Positions 1 through 8,793 of a DNA stretch of 64,000 nt are shown here, piece by piece. The notes under the pieces are model-generated. The model had not been told where the DNA came from and ran no database searches. It was given only the letters and a program-made list of their open reading frames with translations. This DNA is from Thermoguttaceae bacterium (GTDB lineage Bacteria > Planctomycetota > Planctomycetia > Pirellulales > Thermoguttaceae), in contig JAFRAC010000024.1 in the NCBI GenBank assembly GCA_017405595.1, positions 1-64,000 on the forward strand, given 5' to 3'. Made by a program: the position numbers and the translations under genes. Every line of letters begins with the position of its first letter. Position 1 is the stretch's first letter.

Positions 1-584
1 GCCCCCGAAGGCCCGGTATTATCGGAAACAACACATTCAAACATAGCCAGGGTGCCGGAATTATAGACTCCTCCGCACAGGCCCATTGAACGGTTCCCCG
101 TAATGGCACAGCCGGACAGTGTTAAAAAGCCGCTTTCATTCAGTATCGCGGCGCCTTGGTCGGCGTTTCCGCCGGTGACCGTCAGGCCTGCCAGCCGAAC
201 CGGAGCTTCAGCATTCTCTACGGCAAGACTGATCGCCCGGCTTTTCGCGTCCGCGTCGATCGTTATTCCCCCGATATCGGCGGCATCGACCGTGACCGGC
301 TTGGTAATTTCAATCTGAGTTCCGTTAAGAGTGATGACACCGCCGGTTAACGCGGCATCGAACGTTATTGTATCGCCGGCCGCCGATCTTGCGATGGCCT
401 CGCGAAGTGAAAGGACGTCATCATTCGCCTCCCATTCAGCGGGGTCGTCCAGCGTGTTTACCACCCACGTTGCCGCCCCGGTCGGCGCGGCAAGTGAAGC
501 CGCAGAATCGACCGCACCCGCGGTTACGGCCAAAAGAGTTCTGTCTTCAAGAGATTCAAGTCGGAGTTTGCGGCTGTTCATCAT
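1..584 (-). CDS. Secreted beta-helix protein with LEPR-like N-terminus and CSLREA-like domain (5' part only)
   Basis: The reading frame opens at an ATG at 584 (a second ATG follows at once), with AAAGGAG just upstream, and runs off the left edge, so about 194 residues are visible. The N-terminus contains LESLEDRTLLAV, the LEPR-XLL-like motif found at the start of many planctomycete extracellular proteins. Next comes a CSLREA-type segment (VVNTLDD, then LSLREAIA, then a GDTITFD stretch). After that, short repeated strands of the type TVTGG, ITGN and SDNTG indicate a right-handed beta-helix. It is probably a large surface or secreted protein. The gene at 37587 shares the CSLREA-like region and an IGGITIDA motif, so the two are paralogues, though that one carries a lipoprotein signal instead. 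Expression probably depends on a promoter with an 11-G spacer (698-724). The missing C-terminus prevents a functional call. Confidence 0.85.
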   Translation of the reverse strand, partial: MMNSRKLRLESLEDRTLLAVTAGAVDSAASLAAPTGAATWVVNTLDDPAEWEANDDVLSLREAIARSAAGDTITFDAALTGGVITLNGTQIEITKPVTVDAADIGGITIDADAKSRAISLAVENAEAPVRLAGLTVTGGNADQGAAILNESGFLTLSGCAITGNRSMGLCGGVYNSGTLAMFECVVSDNTGPSG

Positions 585-697
585 AGGCTCCTTTGATACG
601 GATCAAGAAAAACAAAACGGAAAAAACAATCGTTCGGTACGCCGAAACGGGATTCTTTTTCGGCGTCAGAACAAATCTAAACCAAGAGACTTACCCA

Positions 698-724
698 ATT
701 ATACCCCCCCCCCCAATTTGTCAA
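698..724 (-). promoter_or_regulatory. Promoter with G11 tract in the spacer
   Basis: On the minus strand a perfect TTGACA (724-719) and a perfect TATAAT (703-698) are separated by 15 bases, of which 11 are a pure G run (C on the plus strand, 704-714). The -10 lies about 113 bases before the start at 584. A spacer of 15 is shorter than the optimum of 17. Gain or loss of G residues by slippage would change promoter strength, as known for Neisseria porA. Confidence 0.7.
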
Positions 725-842
725 CGCCATGTTTCGAGTTATTGAAAGAAGGCCGGGAAGCTTTCGGGGGAACCGGGGAACGGGCGCGGAGGAAAAACTC
801 GGCTTTTTCGTGCGGAAAGGCCGGGTTTTCCGCGCCGTTTTC

Positions 843-871
843 TTGAATATTCCGGACAGACGAGGTATAAT
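843..871 (+). promoter_or_regulatory. Sigma70-type promoter for the 952 gene
   Basis: TTGAAT at 843-848 and TATAAT at 866-871 are separated by 17 bases, about 80 bases upstream of the start codon at 952. Both hexamers and the spacing fit a vegetative promoter. Confidence 0.65.
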
Positions 872-951
872 GGACGGGGGGCGTTTCCCGGGGGCGTTTC
901 CCATTAAAGCCGCCGCCCGGCGGGGGTTCACCCACCATGAGGAGGAATGCC

Positions 952-2028
952 ATGAAACGCGCTCTTTTAACGCTTTTGCTCTGCCCGCTCGCGGGAATTG
1001 CCTTTTCACTGGCCGGCGGCGCGGCGAACGCCGAAGGGAACGGCGGTTACGCGCCGTTTATCCGGACCGCGATTCAGAAATGGGACGATTACGTCCGGGA
1101 CATCTCCAAAATGGAATGGACGGTTGTCACCTCCATTGATTACGGCCCGGGCGCCGGAAAGGAAAATGAAACAACCTGCATCTTCAACTTTCCGAACTTC
1201 GTCATGGAACAGAAAAAGGACGGCGTTCTCAAACGGGTCAACGGATACGGGAAAAAATATTCCTTCCTGCTGGAGCATGACAGCGAAACCGGTCACCTTG
1301 AAATCAACTCTGTCAGCCAAAACAGGTCGATTCCCCAACCGAGCCTTTTAACCGGCTTTTTTCACGGAGCGTCCCCTTCCAAAGAGTGGTGGCTGTCGGC
1401 CGGCGGACGCCATTTAGGGGCAATGTCCCAGCCCTTAACGCTGTATGGATTCACAACACTCCAGCAGCTGTTCACTTTTCAGGACTTTTCGATCAGCAGC
1501 CTCACCGAAGACGGCGAGAAGTATTACATCGACTACACCTTTGAACCGCCGGAGCCGGAACAGCCGGTCACCGAGGCCGATGCGGCCGAATTCCTCAAAT
1601 CCGATTTCCCCGAAACGCCTGTCCGGTCGGGCCGTCTTGTCCTCCTCAAGGAGAGTTATCTTCCCGAATCCATCGAATTCTCCCTCGAGACAGGCACCTT
1701 GGAAGAGGGTCAAGTGATCACCGAACACGCGGCCGTCTCGTGCGTCTACGAGCAGGTCGAAGGGAAAACCGTCTTAAAGAGCAAAAAGTTCGTCATCAGC
1801 GGCGACGGCGACCCGCGGACAACCCTATGGACTTACGGGAACGTCAGCTTTCAAAAGGAACCCGCTTCCCGGTTCACCCTCTCCTATTACGGGCTGCCCG
1901 AACCGGAATTCAAGAACGGCTTCATCTCACCCGCCATTCTGCGCGGGGCGCTCATCTTCGCGGGATGCTGCCTGATCGTCCTTTCCGTCCTCTTCCGCCT
2001 TTACCGGAAACGGCAGGCGGCGCAGTAA
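952..2028 (+). CDS. Family A membrane-anchored exported protein (copy 1)
   Basis: This is a 358-residue protein of unknown function. I chose the ATG at 952 rather than the one at 937 because GAGGAGG (939-945) lies at the right distance. It begins with a signal peptide (MKRALLTLLLCPLAG...). A short helix with W-x-x-Y follows, then a long, probably beta-rich exported domain. The end has FTLSYYGLPEPEF from about residue 308, one hydrophobic membrane helix and a basic tail (RLYRKR). Four more genes in the window share this layout (23485-24540, 41940-43007, 44115-45134, 45164-46213). The Pro-Glu-Pro, helix and Arg/Lys order recalls PEP-CTERM sorting signals, but the gap between motif and helix is longer than usual. 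A LolA/LppX-like fold is possible but cannot be shown by reading. Expression is likely from the 843-871 promoter. Confidence 0.75.
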   Translation: MKRALLTLLLCPLAGIAFSLAGGAANAEGNGGYAPFIRTAIQKWDDYVRDISKMEWTVVTSIDYGPGAGKENETTCIFNFPNFVMEQKKDGVLKRVNGYGKKYSFLLEHDSETGHLEINSVSQNRSIPQPSLLTGFFHGASPSKEWWLSAGGRHLGAMSQPLTLYGFTTLQQLFTFQDFSISSLTEDGEKYYIDYTFEPPEPEQPVTEADAAEFLKSDFPETPVRSGRLVLLKESYLPESIEFSLETGTLEEGQVITEHAAVSCVYEQVEGKTVLKSKKFVISGDGDPRTTLWTYGNVSFQKEPASRFTLSYYGLPEPEFKNGFISPAILRGALIFAGCCLIVLSVLFRLYRKRQAAQ

Positions 2029-2224
2029 CAAGCGCGCCGGCCGGAACGGGGCCGGGCACGAAGGCCCCGTTCCTTCTCTTCCGTTCCATTCTGTTCCCGC
2101 GCTTTGCCCTCCTTTTCTGCCCTTGACTTTCCGGCCCGAAAACAGGAAACTTTGCCGCGCCTTCCCGGCGTTTGGCCACGAGATGATTTCCCTCTCCGCC
2201 GGGGGAACCCGCGTAAACGATGTT

Positions 2225-3403
2225 ATGAAAATACTGACCCGCTACGTCCTCTCCCATTTTCTGATGATCTTTTTCATGTGGCTCTTTATCTTTTCGGCGG
2301 GCGGACTGCTGATCGCCGTTTCGCAGCTTACCGTTAAAAACGGGGTCTCTCCCCTTCTGGCGCTCCGCGCGGTTCCTTTCACGCTGCCGAGCCTGATGTG
2401 TTTTTCACTCCCGGCGGCCTCGCTTCTCGGAGGGACGCTCTTTTTCGCCAAGATGACCGGCTCGAACGAGATGATCGCCCTCAAAGCGATGGGGGTTCCC
2501 CCCTGGAAAGCGCTCCTGCCGGTCTGGATCGCCCTGGTCTTCATCAGCTGTTTCGCCGTTTGGTGCAGCGACCTCTCCTTTTCGTGGGGGCAAAACGGCG
2601 TGATGCGCCTGATCGCCTCCGGCGCCGAGGAGATGATTCTCGGCCAGCTCGCCTCGGAGGGGAAGTTCACCGACCCGCAGAAGAATATCACGCTGACCGC
2701 CAACGAGGTCACCAAGTCGGGGGAACTGAAACAGGTCAAGTTTACGGCCAACAATCCCCCGCTGAAAGGGGAAGCCGCCGGCGGCCGGATCGAGGTTGAG
2801 ACCGAAACCGAACCCCCGATTGTGCGGATCAAACTTCACGGGCTTCTCCTCGATACCAGCGGGGCCACCGTCATGCAGAACGACACTTTTACGCTGGTGA
2901 TCCCGCTGGACCAGTTCAGCGTGACGGGCGGTTCCAGCCATTATCATTCGATCCGGGAGGTTAAGGGAGTGCTGGAAAAACTCCGTGCCGACGAGGAAAA
3001 GGTGCGGCGGCAGAACGCCGCGCGCACCGTTTTCGCCCTGGTCAAAGGGGATTTCGACACCTGGCAGAAACCGGAGTGGGGGGAACGCTGGGATTACGAG
3101 GAGTATATCAAGTACCAGTACAACCGCGCCAACATGACGACCAACCGGTCCCTGTCGACGGGGTTCACCTGTTTCTTCTTCAACTGGGTCGGCATTCCGG
3201 TGGCAATCTGGCTCAACCGTTCCGATTACTTCTCGAGCTTTTTCGTGAGCTTCCTTCCGACAATCGCCATCTACTATCCCCTTTTGATGCTCGGCTACTC
3301 GTGCGCCAAAGAGGGGCTGGCGCCGCCGGAAATCTGCTGGATCGGCAATATCGTACTCGGGGTGATCGGGTTCTGCATCCTGAAAAAGATCCATCGGCAT
3401 TAA
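2225..3403 (+). CDS. LptF/LptG-family lipopolysaccharide export permease
   Basis: This 392-residue integral membrane protein belongs to the YjgP/YjgQ family, the membrane half of the LptB2FG ABC transporter that extracts lipopolysaccharide from the inner membrane. It starts MKILTRYVLSHF, a typical family opening. Transmembrane helices lie in the first 130 residues, a large periplasmic beta-rich domain occupies about 140-280, and helices return at the C-terminus (WVGIPVAIWLNR onward). The ATG at 2225 begins the family homology; upstream in-frame codons give an implausible N-terminus. I cannot decide between LptF and LptG. The partner permease and LptB are not in the window. LptE follows at 8236 and a BamD-like protein at 5336, so this is an envelope-assembly neighbourhood. 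Confidence 0.88.
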   Translation: MKILTRYVLSHFLMIFFMWLFIFSAGGLLIAVSQLTVKNGVSPLLALRAVPFTLPSLMCFSLPAASLLGGTLFFAKMTGSNEMIALKAMGVPPWKALLPVWIALVFISCFAVWCSDLSFSWGQNGVMRLIASGAEEMILGQLASEGKFTDPQKNITLTANEVTKSGELKQVKFTANNPPLKGEAAGGRIEVETETEPPIVRIKLHGLLLDTSGATVMQNDTFTLVIPLDQFSVTGGSSHYHSIREVKGVLEKLRADEEKVRRQNAARTVFALVKGDFDTWQKPEWGERWDYEEYIKYQYNRANMTTNRSLSTGFTCFFFNWVGIPVAIWLNRSDYFSSFFVSFLPTIAIYYPLLMLGYSCAKEGLAPPEICWIGNIVLGVIGFCILKKIHRH

Positions 3404-3484
3404 AACAAGGGGCGGCGGAAGACAGGCGGCAAAACCGGACAGCGAAACATCAGGCGGAAAACGATCAGCAAGGGGTATCGAGCA

Positions 3485-4537
3485 TTGACCATACGGCACA
3501 TCACACGGCGGCACCATCTTCTTTCGGGGATTCTCGGTCTCGGTCTGGCGGTCGGGGCGTTCTGCGTTCCGGCCGACGCCTCTTCGCCGATCCTGAACCT
3601 CCGGTTTCCCGCGCTGAACCTCTTCTCGAAACAGCCTCCCAAGACGCACCCGGAACCGGACCTCGATTCCCTCGACCGGGAACCGAAAGTCGTTCCGTAT
3701 TCCCCGGAAGAGGCTTACCCGAACATGGGGCTTCCTCCCGCGCCGATCCCTGCCGGTTCCGATCCGGCGTCCCCCGCCGACGGTTTCGCGTACCGCGAGG
3801 TGCTCGGCCAGGTAGTCTGCCTTTCCGAATTTCCCCTCGACGACGGAAGCGCGATCCGCGCCGAAATCCGGAACCTGCAGAAAGACCTGACCGATTACCT
3901 GGGAACGCCCGAATCGAACGAAAAGGTCGTGGTCTGCATTTTCCGCACCCGCGAATCGTACACGGCGTTTCTGAAGCGGAACTGCCCGCAGGCGCCCTCG
4001 AACCGTCCCGCGCTCTATATCAAGGACAGCGGGCCGGGTTACGTCTTTCTGCAGCTCGACGAAAAGCTGATCCTGAACCTGCGCCACGAAATGACGCACG
4101 CGCTCCTGAACTCCACGCATAAGAATATCCCGATCTGGCTCGACGAAGGGCTCGCCAAATACTTCGAGACGCCCGCCGGCCAGCGGGGGAAGTCGAACCC
4201 GTTCCTCGAACCGGTTTCGGACCGCGCCGGCTCGTTCCTGACCCCGATCCCCACCCTCGCGAACCTCGAAAAGCTCAAGGGAATCAACGAAATGGGGCCG
4301 ACGCAGTACCGCGATTCCTGGGCGTGGATCCATTTTCTCATCCACTATTCCCCCCGCACGCAGCAGATTTTAAGCCGTTATCTGCAGACGCTCGAAACCC
4401 AAAACCAGGCCGGAATCGACGCCAAAAAAGCGGCGGAAATTCAGAAGACCGCCCCGCTGACCGCAATGCTCAAAGCCGAGTTTCCCGACTACAAAAAGGA
4501 GTACCGCGCCCATTTCGCCGACTGGTCGAAACGCTGA
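3485..4537 (+). CDS. Exported zinc metallopeptidase-like protein (DUF1570/peptidase MA type)
   Basis: The protein has 350 residues with a TTG start at 3485 preceded by AAGGGG; there is no ATG before conserved sequence begins. An N-terminal signal peptide (HHLLSGILGLGLAVGAF) is followed by a Pro-rich linker and a catalytic-looking domain. The HEMTH sequence at about residues 201-205 is an HExxH zinc site, and WLDEGLAKYFE just after it supplies a likely third Glu ligand, as in gluzincins. Planctomycete DUF1570 proteins have this pattern. The substrate is unknown; it is presumably periplasmic or surface-exposed. The stop is two bases before recO, so the genes are probably co-transcribed. Confidence 0.75.
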   Translation: MTIRHITRRHHLLSGILGLGLAVGAFCVPADASSPILNLRFPALNLFSKQPPKTHPEPDLDSLDREPKVVPYSPEEAYPNMGLPPAPIPAGSDPASPADGFAYREVLGQVVCLSEFPLDDGSAIRAEIRNLQKDLTDYLGTPESNEKVVVCIFRTRESYTAFLKRNCPQAPSNRPALYIKDSGPGYVFLQLDEKLILNLRHEMTHALLNSTHKNIPIWLDEGLAKYFETPAGQRGKSNPFLEPVSDRAGSFLTPIPTLANLEKLKGINEMGPTQYRDSWAWIHFLIHYSPRTQQILSRYLQTLETQNQAGIDAKKAAEIQKTAPLTAMLKAEFPDYKKEYRAHFADWSKR

Positions 4538-4539
4538 CT

Positions 4540-5358
4540 ATGCCGATTGAACATACCGAAGCCATTGTCATCCGTACGGTCGATTTCTCGGAAACGAGTC
4601 TCGTCCTGACCCTCTTTACGCGCGATTTCGGCAAGGTCCGGGGAATCGCCAAAGGGGCGCGCCAGCTGAAAAATTCGTTCGATTCCTCTCTTGACTTGCT
4701 GACCCGCATTTCAGTATCCTTGATCCGCAAAAATTCCGACGCGCTCGACCTGCTGACCGAAGCGAAACTGATTCACCGGTTTCGTCCCGGCAGCGCGGGC
4801 ATTCCCGGCCTTTACGCCGGCTACTATCTGGCGGAACTCCTCTTCGTGATGACCGAAGAGGGGGACGCAATGCCGGAACTTTACGACCGGGCCGCCGCCG
4901 CCCTCGCCCGTTTCGAGGAAGGGAAACAGGTCGAAGAGCAGCTCATCCTCTTCCCGTGGGAACTGATGACGCTCTCGGGCGAACGCCCCTCGACCGGCGA
5001 GTGCGTCGCGTGCGGCAATCCGATTCCGTTCGAGCGGGAAATCCGCCGCAGCCGGAGGATCGGATTCTCGATGCCCGACGGCGGCGCGGTCTGCGCCGAC
5101 TGCCAAAAAACGCGCGGATTCCGGCAGCTTGCCGCGGTCGATCCGCGGGCGCTCCGCTGGCTCGACCGGCTCGGCGAAGGGGCGCCGCCCGCGCTCCCCG
5201 AAGAGGCGCCGCTCCGGCGCGAAATCCAAAGCCTGACCGACTGGATGATCGACGCCAAATGCGGACGCGTTCCGAAAACCAGAAGTCAGGTCCGCCAGGC
5301 GCTTGCCGAACAGGCGCAAAACCAAAATCCACGTCATGAAGAGAACCAAACCGATTGA
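4540..5358 (+). CDS. recO: DNA repair protein RecO
   Basis: RecO (272 residues) works with RecF and RecR to load RecA onto SSB-coated single-stranded DNA. The N-terminal OB-fold is recognisable (EAIVIRTVDFSETSLVLTLF, then GKVRGIAKGAR). The C-terminal helical domain carries a four-cysteine zinc site: C155-V-A-C158 and C185-A-D-C188. Length and domain order are normal for the family. The ATG at 4540 follows the previous stop by two bases, and the next gene starts inside recO at 5336, so it is embedded in an operon of mostly envelope genes. Confidence 0.93.
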   Translation: MPIEHTEAIVIRTVDFSETSLVLTLFTRDFGKVRGIAKGARQLKNSFDSSLDLLTRISVSLIRKNSDALDLLTEAKLIHRFRPGSAGIPGLYAGYYLAELLFVMTEEGDAMPELYDRAAAALARFEEGKQVEEQLILFPWELMTLSGERPSTGECVACGNPIPFEREIRRSRRIGFSMPDGGAVCADCQKTRGFRQLAAVDPRALRWLDRLGEGAPPALPEEAPLRREIQSLTDWMIDAKCGRVPKTRSQVRQALAEQAQNQNPRHEENQTD

Positions 5359-8236
5359 AGCTGAGCGAACCGTTCCCGCCGGAAGGGGGATCGGCCTTTT
5401 CCCGGCCGCCGCGCTGTCGGTTCTTCTGCTGGCGGCCGCCGTCGGGCCGGCGCTGCGGGGCGAAAGCCCGGCGCCGGGTCGGGCGTCGGTCTCTTCGAAC
5501 AGTACCGGTTATACACCGGTCCGGAAAACAGCTCCTTCAAAAAGCTCTTCCCTTTCTTCAGTCACCCGTCCGGGCAGCTCGATCTACGCGCGCAAGGGAA
5601 CGGCGCGTTCGCGCAGCCAGACCGCCGGGAATCCCGCGCGGCAGGCCGGTGAATCCGCCTCTTCCGAACCCGGTTTCGAAACCGAACCTTCGGAAAAGAA
5701 CCGTACCGGCCGCGGCGGTCAGGCCGCCGAAAACGGCGCGGCCGGGGTTCCCCGCTCGCCTCTGGCGGCGGCCCGTTCGGCGGAACCGGATCAGCCGAAA
5801 GTCGTCGATCCCGAACTTCTGAGCGAATTAAGCCACATCCCCGCGCGCCCCTCTCTTTCGCGCGAAACGGCGCCGCGGCGTATCGCGTCGGTTCCCCGAC
5901 CGGCCGCGGCGGCGAATCCCGGCGCCAATGCCGCAGCGCCCTCCGCCTCGGAATCGGCGTCCCTCTCGACCCTTTCCCCCCGTTCGACCGTTTCGTCCGG
6001 AACGGAACCGGCATACTCCTATTTCGACGATTCCGACTACGAGGAGCCCGGCGCTGCCGAAGACGCGGCTCCCGCCGTTGCCGCTGCTCCTCCCGCCGCC
6101 GCTGCCGCGCAAAACCGGGCCGCCGAACCGGCTCTGCCCGACCCGACAGCCGGTTTTCCCGAACTCGAAGGGTACGACCTGCCCGACGAGCTGCCCGAGG
6201 AATCGCCCCAAATCTTCCAGACTCCTTCGGACAAGACCGCACTTTCGAACGAAACTGCCGGTCCCGACGGCTCTTTCGCCGAAGAGCCGGCCGCGGGCCT
6301 TCTGCCCGATCCGGCGCCCGCCGCCGATACACCGATTGCCGACGAACCGATCGCCGACGAACCGGCCCCAACCGCCGATACACCGATTGCCGACGAACCG
6401 GCGCCGATGACCGGTGAACCGATTGCCGACGAACCGGCACCGGCCGCCGATGAACCGGCGCCCGCCGGACCGGCGGCGTTCGACAGCGGATTCACCGTTT
6501 CGGGGGGAGAACCGCTCCCGGATCAGCCGGCCTCCCCCGCGCCGACGGCCTCCCCCGACACTCCGGCCGCCGAAGCCGCGTCTCCCGCTCCGGCCGCCAA
6601 AGATTACAGCGATTTCGCAGATGTCGAAACACTCGACGAACCCGCGGGCGAAACGCCGCCGCAGCAGGCGGAGTTCCCCGAGTTCGCGCGGAACGCGTAC
6701 GAGGCGCTCGAACCTTCCGAAAAGGAGCTGGCCGCCGAAATGGCCAAAGAAAACGCCAAACCGCAGCGCGAACGGGAATCGATCGCCGAAAAGGAGCGCG
6801 CCGAAAACGAGCTCCGCGCCGAATACGACCGGTGGCTGGCAAAACAGAAAGCCGACAAGGCCGAAAAGGAGAAGCTTCCGCGCTACCTGCAGCCGCTCGA
6901 AGACAACCGGGCCATTTTCGACGACCCGAATTCCCCGTACGCCCGGAACAAGCCGGGGCAGCCCGAACAGGAACACAAGTTCGTCCGCGAGATTTCGGCG
7001 GCCGACCTCACCCTGATGAGCGACGTCTCCTCGAACCGGGAACTGATGGACTGGGAAAAAGAGCAGGACATGCCGGTCGACTGGTCGAAATATTCCGCCT
7101 CGGCGCTGTATAACAAATGGCGCGACTATCTCGGAATGGGGCCGAACGAAAAAGAGGCGCTCGCCGTCATGAAAGAGGCGACGCTCAAACTGATGGAATA
7201 CGAAAAGACGAAAGACGCCAAAACGCTCCGCGAGGCGGGCGAACTCTACGAGAAAGCGGCGAAGAAATGGCCCGACTCGATTCTCGAAGAGGACGCGCTC
7301 TTCTACGCCGGGGAATGCTATTTCTTCGGGAACAACTACACCAAGGCGAAGACCCACTACAAGGCGCTCCTGAAAAAATACTCCAATTCCGTGCTCCGGC
7401 GCGACGCCCTGGAACGGCTCTACTGCATCGGGGTCTACTGGATCAAGTGTTACGAAGAGGATCCCGAAGTCGTCGGGCGCGTGGAGGGGAAAAAGCGCCC
7501 CCTCTTCAGCGATTTCGCCGGCGCCAAGGACGCGTTTGAAGCCGTCTTCACCAACGACGTTTCGGACCGCGGGCGCGCGCCCGACGCGGTCTTCGCGCGG
7601 GCCCGCGCCTACATGCGGCGCGGGGTCGAGCAGGGGGACGCGTCGTTCGACGAGGCCGCCAAGTATTATCAGCGGCTCTACGAGTTCTATCCGGCGTGCA
7701 AATACGCCGACAAGGCGTATCAGCTCGCGATGCTGGCGCTCTACCAGTCGTACCGCGGCCCCTTCTACGACCCGACACCGCTGCGGAAAGCCGAAGAGAT
7801 CGCCAAAGCCGCCCAGCGCGCGCACAAGGGGGACCGCGCCGTCATCGAAGAGCAGCTCCGGCTCATCAAAGAGAAGCAGGCGGAATACCTCCTCGTGCGC
7901 GGCGAGTACTACGAAAAGAAAAAGCTCTACGCTTCGGCGCGGAACTACTACAACCAGCTCGTTTCGGAATATCCCGACAGCGAATACGCGGCGAAAGGCG
8001 CCGAGCGCTACGCCGCCATCCGCGAGAATCCCGCCGAGTCGGACCAGTTCGCCCTGATCCGGCCGATCGCGCCTTTCCTGCCGAAATCGAAGAACCAGTA
8101 CTTTGAAGACCGGCCCGACAGCCTGCTGAACGCCGCGAGCGGACCGGACGGACAGCGGAGCCGCGACATGAGCGAGCCCGACTTTACCCAGCTCGAAAGG
8201 ACCGCCGACGCCGGTTCCGAAAAGGAGGTCCGGTAA
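5336..8236 (+). CDS. BamD/YbgF-like TPR protein with long disordered N-terminal region
   Basis: The protein has 966 residues. The ATG at 5336 is preferred over a TTG at 5303 because the signal sequence starts there; it overlaps recO by 23 bases. A signal or anchor helix (about residues 20-40) is followed by some 450 residues rich in Pro, Ala, Glu and Ser, including tandem IADEPAP units. A charged coiled-coil stretch (about 460-520) comes next, then TPR-like repeats (for example RREAGELYEKAAKKWP without the first residue, and ALFYAGECYFFGNNYTKAKTHY). The TPR region resembles BamD/CpoB outer-membrane assembly factors. No lipobox is seen, unlike true BamD. It overlaps lptE (TAATG), which supports an outer-membrane biogenesis role. 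The long disordered N-terminus could span the periplasm or bind peptidoglycan. Confidence 0.7.
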   Translation: MKRTKPIEAERTVPAGRGIGLFPAAALSVLLLAAAVGPALRGESPAPGRASVSSNSTGYTPVRKTAPSKSSSLSSVTRPGSSIYARKGTARSRSQTAGNPARQAGESASSEPGFETEPSEKNRTGRGGQAAENGAAGVPRSPLAAARSAEPDQPKVVDPELLSELSHIPARPSLSRETAPRRIASVPRPAAAANPGANAAAPSASESASLSTLSPRSTVSSGTEPAYSYFDDSDYEEPGAAEDAAPAVAAAPPAAAAAQNRAAEPALPDPTAGFPELEGYDLPDELPEESPQIFQTPSDKTALSNETAGPDGSFAEEPAAGLLPDPAPAADTPIADEPIADEPAPTADTPIADEPAPMTGEPIADEPAPAADEPAPAGPAAFDSGFTVSGGEPLPDQPASPAPTASPDTPAAEAASPAPAAKDYSDFADVETLDEPAGETPPQQAEFPEFARNAYEALEPSEKELAAEMAKENAKPQRERESIAEKERAENELRAEYDRWLAKQKADKAEKEKLPRYLQPLEDNRAIFDDPNSPYARNKPGQPEQEHKFVREISAADLTLMSDVSSNRELMDWEKEQDMPVDWSKYSASALYNKWRDYLGMGPNEKEALAVMKEATLKLMEYEKTKDAKTLREAGELYEKAAKKWPDSILEEDALFYAGECYFFGNNYTKAKTHYKALLKKYSNSVLRRDALERLYCIGVYWIKCYEEDPEVVGRVEGKKRPLFSDFAGAKDAFEAVFTNDVSDRGRAPDAVFARARAYMRRGVEQGDASFDEAAKYYQRLYEFYPACKYADKAYQLAMLALYQSYRGPFYDPTPLRKAEEIAKAAQRAHKGDRAVIEEQLRLIKEKQAEYLLVRGEYYEKKKLYASARNYYNQLVSEYPDSEYAAKGAERYAAIRENPAESDQFALIRPIAPFLPKSKNQYFEDRPDSLLNAASGPDGQRSRDMSEPDFTQLERTADAGSEKEVR
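6325..6474 (+). repeat. In-frame tandem repeat encoding IADEPAP-type units
   Basis: Within the TPR gene, units encoding variants of TPIADEP, PIADEPAP and AADEPAP are tandemly repeated at both DNA and protein level. The unit length is a multiple of three, so copy-number change would keep the frame. Confidence 0.7.
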
Positions 8237-8793
8237 TGGCGCGCAAACCCCGCCCGGCCTCTTCGCCGTTCCCCGGCGCTGTCCTGCTGATCCTTTGCGC
8301 CGCCCTCCTTTCGGCGGCGGGGTGCACCGGCTATCATTTCGGCACCAATGCGCTCTACACCTCGGAAATCAAAACGGTTTTCGTGCCGATCGCCGAAGCC
8401 GACACCTACCGCCACGATCTCGGGGAACGCCTGACCGAAGCGGTCTGCAAGCGGATCACCGACCGGACCCCGTTCGATCTGGCTCCGGCGCGCGACGCCG
8501 ACAGCACGCTGATCGTCCGCCTGAAATCGGAAAACCAGTACATTTCGGGTCTCGACAAATACAACAACACACGCCAGAAGAACATGGTCTGGTGCGTTTC
8601 CGCCGAATGGAAGACGCGGGAAAACGAGACGCTCGCCCGGCTCGACCCGATTCCGCTGACCTCGGTCGGCGTTTCGGTCAACGAAATGGCCTATCTTGTC
8701 GCCGAAACGGGGCAGTCGACCGCGACCGCCCAGCAGGAACTGATCGACAAAATCGCCGACCGCGTGGTCGGCCTGATGGAAGAGAAATGGTAG
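8236..8793 (+). CDS. lptE: LPS-assembly lipoprotein LptE
   Basis: This 185-residue lipoprotein has a signal peptide ending in the lipobox SAAGC (Cys30), followed at once by TGYHFG, the characteristic start of mature LptE/RlpB. The rest (SEIKTVFVPI, then RLTEAVCKRI and a C-terminal helix) fits the two-layer LptE fold that plugs the LptD barrel. LptD is not in the window. The start overlaps the upstream stop (TAATG) and its own stop overlaps the next start by 7 bases, so translation is likely coupled along BamD-like, LptE and ankyrin genes. Confidence 0.85.
   Translation: MARKPRPASSPFPGAVLLILCAALLSAAGCTGYHFGTNALYTSEIKTVFVPIAEADTYRHDLGERLTEAVCKRITDRTPFDLAPARDADSTLIVRLKSENQYISGLDKYNNTRQKNMVWCVSAEWKTRENETLARLDPIPLTSVGVSVNEMAYLVAETGQSTATAQQELIDKIADRVVGLMEEKW

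Larger units (their letters stand above)
585..951. other. Divergent intergenic region
   Basis: These 367 bases separate two divergent genes. They hold the minus-strand G11-spacer promoter and the plus-strand TTGAAT/TATAAT promoter. ORFs drawn through it have no ribosome-binding site and are not supported. Confidence 0.6.

Noticed and set aside
2405..4345. 646-codon minus-strand frame across LptF/G and the peptidase
   Set aside because: It spans two well-supported plus-strand genes and shows no domain or signal peptide.
5828..7825. 665-codon minus-strand frame opposite the BamD-like gene
   Set aside because: It has repetitive Arg/Gly/Phe content produced by the reverse of the Ala/Pro/Glu-rich gene.
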